Below, piece after piece: positions 18,201 through 24,179 of a stretch of 60,682 nt of DNA; the first letter of the stretch is position 1; every line of letters begins with the position of its first letter. Below the pieces are notes generated by a model. That model made no database searches and had not been told where the DNA came from. It saw only the letters and a list, made by a program, of their open reading frames with translations. A program made the translations under genes and the position numbers. The stretch is from Cryomorphaceae bacterium (GTDB taxonomy: Bacteria; Bacteroidota; Bacteroidia; Flavobacteriales_D; Cryomorphaceae). The stretch covers positions 1 to 60,682 of the forward strand of contig PXBH01000078.1 of the NCBI GenBank assembly GCA_003565555.1. The letters are read 5' to 3'.

Positions 18201-18472
18201 TCGGCATTGCCGTGTCGGTGCGAAGCAAAAGCGATCTGCTTTGAATCAGGGCTCCACACCGGGTGGCTCTCGTAGGCTTCGTGTACGGTGAGTCCGGTTG
18301 CGTCGCCGCCGGCATAGGGCACGGTGAAGATGTCGCCCATATAGCTGAAGGCTATTGTTTTACCGTCGGGAGAGATGGCGGGATTGCGGAGCCAAAGTGC
18401 GGTGTCGCTTTGCGCAAAAGCAAGGGAAAGTACGGCGCATGCTGCCGAGAGGAGAAATATTTTTTTCATCAT
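15218..18472 (-). CDS. Tricorn-like S41 peptidase with WD40/PD40 propeller
   Basis: A 1084-residue exported protease of the tricorn-core family (S41). Signal peptide MKKIFLLSAACAVLSLAFAQ (a tandem Met start is present). Residues about 30-310 and 320-560 are PD40-type beta-propeller repeats (IAFSYMGDIFTVP, PVWSPDSKQIAF). Then comes a Lys-rich spacer near 560-600, a C1-like helical domain (around YMFEHAWRQTLKKFYVEDMHG), a PDZ domain (about 800-880), and the C2 catalytic part with DTRFNGGG and the probable nucleophile Ser991 in SEGNYSDA. In Bacteroidota these act outside the cytoplasm on peptides. Length and order are normal. The poly-Lys/Glu run is the odd part. Confidence 0.93.
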   Translation of the reverse strand: MMKKIFLLSAACAVLSLAFAQSDTALWLRNPAISPDGKTIAFSYMGDIFTVPYAGGDATGLTVHEAYESHPVWSPDSKQIAFASHRHGNADVFIMPATGGEPERLTFHSSDDRPYSFSPDGSEVLFGAVRLDDHRSVLFPSRVLPELYGAPVPGGRTRQILTTPAEDARYSADGKFIIYHDRKGYEDEYRKHHTSSVARDIWLYNTAEKTHRMLTTDPHEDRNPVFSAGGNRYFFLSERGGSFNIWKADLAQAEGNPRQITFYEDHPVRSLTRSNESVLCYSYNGEIYTTLETDRPRKVTVRIRPDRRYNLTVPEKIDGKAGDFAVSPNGKEIAFITRGEVFVTSVEFGVTKRITDTPTQERNLHFNSDGTKLLYSGERDGSWNIYEASPARPGEKYFFNATLINETPIVATDAETFQGQYSPDDKEVAFFEERTTLRVKNLESGEVRTVLPGSYNYSYSDGDQYFTWSPDSKWLLVEFANKGRWQDQVGLVKASGDAPPQDLTQSGYGGSSPKFGMNGDVVFYLSSKDGFRSHGSWGTQSDVYALFLNEDAYQRFKLSKADYALWKEMKKEKKKTADEEDGKKKKKKKDKDDAATAPKPLDIEWEDLDFRRVKLTEFSSFVSDFLLDSLGENLYYLARTDKGYNLWKTDFKEGKTEHLVTLNGSRSNLHFDKGEKHIFMNNGGSISKVAVKDGKKEAVNYSGEMNLNADEERAYMFEHAWRQTLKKFYVEDMHGVDWPAYRDNYARFLPHINNARDFADMLSEMLGELNASHTGARFRESDPKGDQTAALGVFFDESHEGDGLLIADVMPRSPLIDKERKVKPGVIIEKIDGETIKAGAPYYPLLNRKAGQKVLLEYRNPDNGNSWEDVVEPISLGAESNLAYHRWIEAREADVERWSDGKLGYVHVRGMNSPSFREVYSRALGRHNDKEGLIVDTRFNGGGWLHDDLATFLSGEPYMQFVPRGQENLGGEPLGKWQKPTAVVMSEGNYSDAHLFPYVYKFFEIGPLVGMPVPGTGTAVWWERMLDGTVFGIPQLGMRDVRTGELMENLQLEPDHRAPLLPGDAAAGKDTQLKKAVEVLKEKQ

Positions 18473-18657
18473 TACAGATTACTGTTCAACGGCGAAAATA
18501 AGTACCTCGGCAGAAAGGCCGGGTACCGCTTGTCACAATCTCAGTGCGGCCGCAGAAGGGGAGGACAGAGATTCACCTGATATTCGCCTCAACTGACATG
18601 TATTACAGGAGCCTTTTCGGGAAAAGTGTACAGGGCGCATCGCCCGCCCGATGAAGA

Positions 18658-19683
18658 TTACCAATTCAGCCTCAGCCCGAGCCGAAGTCCCGGGTAGACC
18701 TGTAGCACGAGATCGTCTGAGATGCGCTCTCGGGCCAGGGGTTCCCGTCGCTGGGGCAGGGTATAGCCGGGAAATGAAAAATCATCGTTGTGCAGGAGCC
18801 CGTTGATCATCACGTGAGCAAAGGCGGATACACGGTCGCCGAGGAGGTATTCCAATCCCGCACCGAATCTGTTGAGCAGGTTGAATCGGGATTCTCCGCC
18901 GTGCATGAGGTAGTTCGTCGTGAGCTGCACATTCACCGCCAGCCGCTCTCCGAGCATGGGGGAGGTACCCACTCCGTATCCCAGGTACCACACGGCATCC
19001 CCTTCCTGACGCTGGCTCGCACCGGCGGTGATCAGGTTGTAAAAGTGCCGCATTCCCGTGGCGAAAGAGGCGTTGAGTCGGAAAGTTTCGTCAAAAGCCA
19101 GGTCCACAGATTTATACCCGCCCGTGCCCACAAATGAGAGGAATCCTACGGGCGTTCCTTTTACGGAGTCAGCCACGTTGATGAGTCCGATTTGCATGCC
19201 CTCGGCTACGTGGGCCCTGTTGAAGAGGGCGGCCTGAATTCCCTTCATGTGCGCCTTGCTGCGGTTGGCGAGGAAGGCAAACTGGGCACCCGACTTTACA
19301 TGCCGCGCACGGTTGAAACCGAGGGCAAATTGAGCCCCCCGAAGCGTATCCGTTACGGTGTTGATGATCAGGCCGAATTCCGTATATCTGACACCTGCGG
19401 AGCGCCCGCCGATAAAGTTGAATGAATACCCGTTCACGATGAGGTCGCTGCGGTCACCGTTGGTACTGAGCCCCGGCCAAAGGCTGAACTGAACCCGGCT
19501 GTACAGGCTGTCGGCCCGGGCCGCTTTCACAGTGTCTTGCGGCGGAGTGCCCGTGATTTCCGCAAAAAAGTCGGTACCCGGACTTGATGCAAATCCCGTG
19601 AAATGCAGTGCACAGATCAGGACTGCTCCGATCCCGGCAAGAGCCGAGGGTAAAGACGCGCGCATAAAAAAAGGAGTGGACAC
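18658..19683 (-). CDS. Outer-membrane/surface protein with LA_2272-like repeats
   Basis: A 341-residue exported protein. Its central part has short repeats of the form GxQxALxNRAxxxxGxQxGLxN (for example GAQFALGFNRARHV, GIQAALFNRAHVAEG, MQIGLINVADSVKG), typical of LA_2272-type surface repeats. It ends in LRLGLRLNW, a barrel-like C-terminus. A signal sequence (LAGIGAVLICALHF) follows the start; an alternative Met 6 codons later (19665) is equally possible. A near-match -7 box (TATCTTTA on the minus strand, 19700-19707) favours the longer form. Function unknown. Confidence 0.7.
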   Translation of the reverse strand: MSTPFFMRASLPSALAGIGAVLICALHFTGFASSPGTDFFAEITGTPPQDTVKAARADSLYSRVQFSLWPGLSTNGDRSDLIVNGYSFNFIGGRSAGVRYTEFGLIINTVTDTLRGAQFALGFNRARHVKSGAQFAFLANRSKAHMKGIQAALFNRAHVAEGMQIGLINVADSVKGTPVGFLSFVGTGGYKSVDLAFDETFRLNASFATGMRHFYNLITAGASQRQEGDAVWYLGYGVGTSPMLGERLAVNVQLTTNYLMHGGESRFNLLNRFGAGLEYLLGDRVSAFAHVMINGLLHNDDFSFPGYTLPQRREPLARERISDDLVLQVYPGLRLGLRLNW

Positions 19684-19786
19684 GGACTTCGTTTTGGGGT
19701 AAAGATAGTACTACCCGGCGAGGAAAGACTGCAGGACCGTGAATGCCGCAGGCATCTCAGCGTCGACATTGTGCAAATCACATTCG

Positions 19787-19961
19787 TTAACAAACAGTCC
19801 TGCCGAATCAAAAAAAATCAAAACGATGTAACGTTTCGGATTTTATCCCGTTTAGGGTATTGTAAGCATCTTATTTCATCGGGGAGTGGTTACCCCGAAT
19901 GTTTGAAATGATTGGTTAATTGAAAAGTGACCCGCCAAACGAGGCGGGTCATTTTTATTTG
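19787..19961 (+). ncRNA. Candidate structured RNA, copy A, with terminator
   Basis: The core 19861-19961 has a conserved TGTAAGCATCTTAT start, a hairpin (CGGGG-agtggtta-CCCCG), a conserved single-stranded segment ATGATTGGTTAATTGAAAA, and a 9-bp terminator stem TGACCCGCC/GGCGGGTCA followed by ATTTTTATTTG. Copy B at 20269 repeats all of this. The closing pair of the terminator stem is T-A here and C-G in copy B, a compensatory change. TTAACAA at 19787, a following A-run and GATG-TAAC are also shared with copy B at matching spacing, so the duplicated unit probably includes a promoter region. An alternative reading is a pair of bidirectional terminators, which would not explain the conserved 5' half. 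Confidence 0.5.
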
Positions 19962-20195
19962 GTCTGTTTTTTTCGCGGCAGTTTTCACAGATATCTAATC
20001 TCGAAGGCAACGGTGCTGATTCGCCCCGGGCAGCGAGGATCCTTACGTGCCGGACCATACCGGCCGCATGTCAATTCGGACGATTGCAAGTGCACTTGTC
20101 TTGAGGCCGTAACGCGCGCCCCCGTTCATTGCGAAGTCCCTGATTCAGCAGCAAGGATCACGTGATTAACTTTCATTTTCGCCTCTTGCTTTTTC

Positions 20196-20368
20196 TTAAC
20201 AATCACGGACTCTATATGTTAAAAAAATGATAGATGATAACTTTTTTGATGCGCTCACGTTCTATGTATGTAAGCATCTTATCTTATCGGGGAGTGGTTA
20301 CCCCGAATGGTTAAATGATTGGTTAATTGAAAAACGACCCGCCAAACGTGGCGGGTCGTTTTTGTTTG
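20196..20368 (+). ncRNA. Candidate structured RNA, copy B, with terminator
   Basis: Second copy, core 20269-20368, about 92 percent identical to copy A by eye. The same 5-bp hairpin CGGGG-agtggtta-CCCCG is followed by a terminator stem CGACCCGCC/GGCGGGTCG and a T-rich tail (TTTTTGTTTG). The changes that separate the copies in the terminator stem preserve pairing (closing T-A to C-G, and the next outer pair G-T to A-T). Upstream TTAACAA lies 73 nt before the core, against 74 nt in copy A. The element ends 45 bp before the stop of the minus-strand NUDIX gene and could also terminate that transcript. No family was recognised. Confidence 0.5.
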
Positions 20369-20413
20369 TTCCGGCAGGTTTCACTCCGTGCGGGAGCGGG
20401 ACTTGTGCTGAAA

Positions 20414-21049
20414 TCAGGCCGGGATGCGTCGCAGGATATATGCCAGCTCGTTGAGCATCATGCCGGTGGCACCCCAAACCGTTTCACCTTCAATGTCGAA
20501 ATACTTTACTTTCATCTCACTTTCCGTGAGCTTGAGATACATGACGGTTTCTTGAATCACGTCGGGATCCGACAGCCTGCTCAGGGGTGTTTCGATGATG
20601 CGTGCCACTTCGCGTTCCTCCGGTCTGAATTCGGGAGTATCAGGGCAGAAGCCCACGAAAGGGCTCACCAGAAAATTGCTCGGGGGAATGTACACCTTAC
20701 TGAGTGCGCCGATGTGTTCGATGCGGTCGGGCCTTGCGCAAACCTCTTCGCTTGCCTCTCTGAGTGCAGTGTGGTACAGGTCGGGGTCACCCTCTTCTCT
20801 GCCGCCTCCGGGGAAGCTCACCTGAGCGCTGTGCACACCCTTATATGCATGTCTGAGTGTGAGTACCAAATGTGGTTTGCCTTTTTTCGGGTAGATCAAA
20901 ACGAGAACACCTCCTCGGCGTGCATTCGGAAAGTCTGCTTCAGAGATGTTTTTGAGCGGTCGCGGGTAATTGATCATTTCGCGGTGCGCTTCATGACCCG
21001 GAAGCGGACCCTTCAGCGCATCACGTAGTTTCTCTTTAAAAGCATCCAT
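20414..21049 (-). CDS. NUDIX hydrolase, CoA pyrophosphatase-like
   Basis: A 211-residue NUDIX protein of the NudL/CoA-diphosphatase group, which splits coenzyme A into phosphopantetheine and adenosine-3',5'-bisphosphate. The Nudix box reads GGGREEGDPDLYHTALREAS followed by EE, preceded by the CoA-specific upstream region (VLTLRHAYKGVHSAQVSFPG). The segment GFCPDTPEFRPEEREVARII after the box is usual for this group. It is the last gene of a probable three-gene operon (thioredoxin-like, coiled-coil, NUDIX), 42 nt after the coiled-coil gene. Confidence 0.9.
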   Translation of the reverse strand: MDAFKEKLRDALKGPLPGHEAHREMINYPRPLKNISEADFPNARRGGVLVLIYPKKGKPHLVLTLRHAYKGVHSAQVSFPGGGREEGDPDLYHTALREASEEVCARPDRIEHIGALSKVYIPPSNFLVSPFVGFCPDTPEFRPEEREVARIIETPLSRLSDPDVIQETVMYLKLTESEMKVKYFDIEGETVWGATGMMLNELAYILRRIPA

Positions 21050-21091
21050 ACTTTCCGCCCGGGCTTTTCACACCGCGCCTGCGGTTTCTTT

Positions 21092-22024
21092 TTATTTGCG
21101 GTTGAGGGCACTTTCTTTTTCGCGGACTTCAATTTTTTTCTTTTCGATAAAGTCGTGTTTCTCTGAGATTTGCTGCTCGGCTTGGTCTATTTCCAGTTGC
21201 AGTTCTTCGTGCTTTATACGTGCCTTGTCTGCCTCTTTTTCCAACTTGTCAATCTCCTTTTTCACCGCTTTCGGATCAAATTTTTCAAGCTCTTTCTCAA
21301 GTGCTGTCACTTCAGCACCCAATGCAGCGACATCTCGATCCGTCACCGACTTTTCGTCGCTGATATCTTTTAGCTCAGCCCTGAGTTTTTTCAGATTTTT
21401 TTCCGCTTTGGCTACATCTTTGTCCAGGGCCTTTTGTTTTTTCGTCAGCGCTTTGGCCACATCTACGTTTTGCTTGTGCTCCATTGCGGCAAGCATTTGC
21501 GGCGAGTCTTCCACTTCTTTGGATTTTAGGGTCACCATGTGGGCGCGGTGCTCTTCGTCGCTCACGGCGGCTACACGCCCTTTCGCCGCAGCGAGTTCGT
21601 CGGCGTTGCGCTGTTGGGTTTTTTCCGCAGTATTAAGCTCGCGTTCCGCTTCTCTGATTTTTCCTTCAACTTTTTCGGACTTCTTTATGAGCTTTTTTTG
21701 ACTCTTCTCGGCCTTCTTGAGTTGCTTACTGAGTTTTTTGAGGGTTGCCTCCTTTTTGTCGTACTGAAAGGCTTCCGCTTCTCTTCTTAAAGTTTCGGCG
21801 CGCTCGGTCATATTGGCGGCATCGCGTTTTGCTTGCTCTGCATCGGGGCGTATTTTGGCCGCATCTTTTTCGAGCTTACCCAGCTCTTTTTCTTGGCTTT
21901 TGATCGCCTTATTGAGTTCTTTAATTTCAGATTTCAGGGTAGAGGCATCTTTGCCTTCATCTTGGGCACTCAGCTGAGCACAAATGAGCATCAGGGGCAG
22001 GAAACCCATCCATAGCTTTTTCAT
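21092..22024 (-). CDS. Exported coiled-coil protein
   Basis: A 310-residue protein with a signal peptide (MKKLWMGFLPLMLICAQLSAQ) and then almost uninterrupted heptad-like helix rich in Lys, Glu, Ala and Leu (for example LEKDAAKIRPDAEQAKRDAA). It is predicted to be one long periplasmic coiled coil. The ATG at 22024 gives the signal peptide at the very N-terminus; an upstream frame extension to 22123 overlaps the preceding gene and is rejected. It starts 11 nt after the thioredoxin-like gene. No family could be named, since coiled coils resemble each other by composition. Confidence 0.75.
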   Translation of the reverse strand: MKKLWMGFLPLMLICAQLSAQDEGKDASTLKSEIKELNKAIKSQEKELGKLEKDAAKIRPDAEQAKRDAANMTERAETLRREAEAFQYDKKEATLKKLSKQLKKAEKSQKKLIKKSEKVEGKIREAERELNTAEKTQQRNADELAAAKGRVAAVSDEEHRAHMVTLKSKEVEDSPQMLAAMEHKQNVDVAKALTKKQKALDKDVAKAEKNLKKLRAELKDISDEKSVTDRDVAALGAEVTALEKELEKFDPKAVKKEIDKLEKEADKARIKHEELQLEIDQAEQQISEKHDFIEKKKIEVREKESALNRK

Positions 22025-22035
22025 AAGTTCAATTT

Positions 22036-22659
22036 TCAAACGGCAGCGGGTGCTGCGTGAATTTGCCGAAAGATAGCCAAAAGTTCTGATTCCAAATCCC
22101 TGTTTTTGTTGCTTGTGTACCACGCGTGAATTTCGCCTGCAAACACATCAAAGGGAGGCTTATTGTCGACTGCATTCTTGTAATCGATCACCATTTGCTG
22201 CACAGCTTCCGGCCGGGGTCCCCACACCGCAACGGGCTCGCCGGTGTCATTTCGGTACACCACAAGCTTGGGTATCGAACGCGTACCGTTGGTCAGGTAG
22301 CGCTCGGTATATTTGAGATTTTCATCGCGAAACAGGAGCTTCAACTCTGCATTACCGGCAGCCTCTGCCGTTTTTGCAATGAAGGGAATATTCTGCGCGG
22401 CATCTCCGCACCAATATTCTGTGAGCACGAGCCAGGTCATTTTAAAAGGCATGTCGCCTACGCGTTTGACAAGTTCGGTCCCGGGCACGACGGTCTTATT
22501 GAGACGCCTCATACGGGTGAGATTGAGCTTGGTGTAGGCAAGCATGGCCTCCGTTTGGTTGCTTCCCGAGGTTCGGCGCTCCGCCACGGCAGCTTCAAAA
22601 TCTGCCATGTATCTGCTGTAGTTAATCGGAGCTGCATCGATTAGTGATATATCCTTCAT
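22036..22659 (-). CDS. Thioredoxin-fold protein with a single active-site cysteine
   Basis: A 207-residue member of the Bacteroidota thioredoxin-like group (Thioredoxin_9 type). The active-site region is LTEYWCGDAAQNIP, in which the second Cys of the usual CxxC is replaced (WCGDA), and a cis-Pro region follows (TRSIPKLVVYR). No signal peptide, so it is cytoplasmic. The loss of the resolving Cys suggests a monothiol or binding role rather than disulfide reduction. It heads the three-gene minus operon. Its ATG overlaps an ATG of the divergent hydrolase frame by two bases, so the two promoters must lie inside the coding starts. Confidence 0.85.
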   Translation of the reverse strand: MKDISLIDAAPINYSRYMADFEAAVAERRTSGSNQTEAMLAYTKLNLTRMRRLNKTVVPGTELVKRVGDMPFKMTWLVLTEYWCGDAAQNIPFIAKTAEAAGNAELKLLFRDENLKYTERYLTNGTRSIPKLVVYRNDTGEPVAVWGPRPEAVQQMVIDYKNAVDNKPPFDVFAGEIHAWYTSNKNRDLESELLAIFRQIHAAPAAV

Positions 22660-22711
22660 GAAAGTTTTTCCGTTTGATGGAAAAAACGGGTTTCTTTGGT
22701 CTTTGTTCAGA

Positions 22712-23560
22712 ATGGAAAAGTACTTCTTTTACAGTATACCCGTTGCAGCCGCAGTCTATGCAGTCATCTGCCTGTTTTACTACCTGCTGCAGGAAAAGTT
22801 AATTTTCGTAAGCGGAGGCAGCGAGAGGCGGGATGCTCCCGTGATGCTCGCCGGCGAATTTGAAGAGATTTTTTTGGAAGGGGAAGAAGGAGGTACCGTG
22901 CATGCCATCCACATCAAGGTGACTGAGCCGCGGGGCTGCATCTTGTACTTCCACGGCAATACGGGCAGCATTTCCAGATGGGGTGCCATTGCCGAAGAAC
23001 TGACTTCTTTCGGTTTTGATGTCTTCTTACCGGACTACCGAGGCTACGGCAAAAGCAGAGGAAAGCGGAGTGAAGCACTTATTTTTTCAGATGCAGCCTT
23101 GTGCTACCGCAAGGTGCTCGAATCCTTTCCGGAAAAGAGGGTATGTCTCTACGGCCGCTCTTTGGGATCAGGTCCGGCCACATGGCTCGCGGCGCGCACC
23201 TCCCCCGGCGGCTTGGTGTTGGAGACGCCTTACAACAACTTGATCGAGGTGGCCCGGTACCACTCGCCATTTATTCCGGTAAAGGCTTTTTTGCGGTATA
23301 CCTTCAGGAATGACTTGAGGCTGCCGAAGGTCAAGGCTCCTGTGCTCATCGCCCACGGCACCAAGGACAAGATTGTACCCTTTAAGTCAGGGATGCGCCT
23401 GTACCAATCCGTGAAGAAAAAGACCGATGCCAAAATGCTGACAATACCGGGCGGGCACCACGGTGATCTCAACGGATTTCCGGTGATGAGGAAAACGCTG
23501 GAACGCTTTTTTGATCGACATTTCCCGAAAGGAGGCAGAAAGCAAAGCGGCAAAGGGTGA
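22712..23560 (+). CDS. Membrane-anchored alpha/beta hydrolase
   Basis: A 282-residue serine hydrolase with an N-terminal membrane helix (YFFYSIPVAAAVYAVICLFYYLL), related to the BEM46/ABHD13-type group. Elements of the triad are Ser in YGRSLGSG, Asp in HGTKDKIVPF and His in GGHHGDL. The oxyanion region is ILYFHGNTGS. The chosen ATG at 22712 puts the helix at the start; an in-frame ATG at 22658 would add 18 residues and overlaps the start of the divergent gene. Natural substrate unknown, possibly a lipid or ester at the membrane. Confidence 0.88.
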   Translation: MEKYFFYSIPVAAAVYAVICLFYYLLQEKLIFVSGGSERRDAPVMLAGEFEEIFLEGEEGGTVHAIHIKVTEPRGCILYFHGNTGSISRWGAIAEELTSFGFDVFLPDYRGYGKSRGKRSEALIFSDAALCYRKVLESFPEKRVCLYGRSLGSGPATWLAARTSPGGLVLETPYNNLIEVARYHSPFIPVKAFLRYTFRNDLRLPKVKAPVLIAHGTKDKIVPFKSGMRLYQSVKKKTDAKMLTIPGGHHGDLNGFPVMRKTLERFFDRHFPKGGRKQSGKG

Positions 23561-23681
23561 GTCAAACTTAACTTGCGGACTGCGGTTGTATTGCCAATAC
23601 GGTCATTGCAAAAATCAATGTACTTTGATTGCCCGCGCCGCTCAGAAGGCCGAAATTTGCACTACACAAAAAGATACGCCC

Positions 23682-23939
23682 GTGAGACTACCACTGATCA
23701 AACACATCAACGAATTTGCAAAGAAATATGATGAGGATTTTCTTCATGAAACCATCATGTTTCTCGAAGACCTTGCCGACTGCAGCAATATTAAGGATGA
23801 AGAACTCGACGTGATCGGGGAGCTGCTGTCCAATACCTACGGTGCGCTGGAGGTGCGCAAAGACATCGCCGAAGGCAAAAGCGAACGCGACGCCCTGAAT
23901 GCTTTTATGAAGCGTGTCACCGGCTCCATAGGGAAGTAG
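23682..23939 (+). CDS. Small conserved protein, DUF6952-like
   Basis: An 85-residue acidic, helical protein starting at a GTG (translated MRLPLIKHINEFAKKYDEDF), with the conserved-looking core DEELDVIGELLSNTYGALEV and ending FMKRVTGSIGK. It resembles a small flavobacterial family I know as DUF6952, often found near peroxiredoxin and thioredoxin-like genes; the thioredoxin-like gene 1 kb away fits that. The family name is recalled and not checked. The reading frame is open further upstream, but nothing there looks coding. No cysteines, no signal peptide. Confidence 0.7.
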   Translation: MRLPLIKHINEFAKKYDEDFLHETIMFLEDLADCSNIKDEELDVIGELLSNTYGALEVRKDIAEGKSERDALNAFMKRVTGSIGK

Positions 23940-24166
23940 CGCCCTTTCGGTCGCCGACAGGGGCTGCCGAAACAGTCAAAGGGCGGGACGGCAATGTTCG
24001 ATCCCACACCGGTTTAAAATAAATGTCCGTCCGACAGGAACGCCCGGGGGTGCTGCACGGTGCAAAAACTGCCCGAACCCCGGAGGCGCGACCTCCGGTG
24101 CGGAAGTTAAGTTTGCGCAGTTTCGGGAATATCTGCGGCTTTATCTTATCGCAAAGTTAAATGCAG

Positions 24167-24174
24167 TATATTTG
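24167..24174 (+). promoter_or_regulatory. -7 box at the start of the CotH-kinase gene
   Basis: TATATTTG matches TAnnTTTG and ends 5 nt before the GTG start codon at 24180, so the mRNA would begin at or within a few bases of the start codon. No TTTG stands at the -33 position. A small hairpin (ggaggcgcgacctcc) lies further upstream. Confidence 0.4.
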
Positions 24175-24179
24175 CCTGA

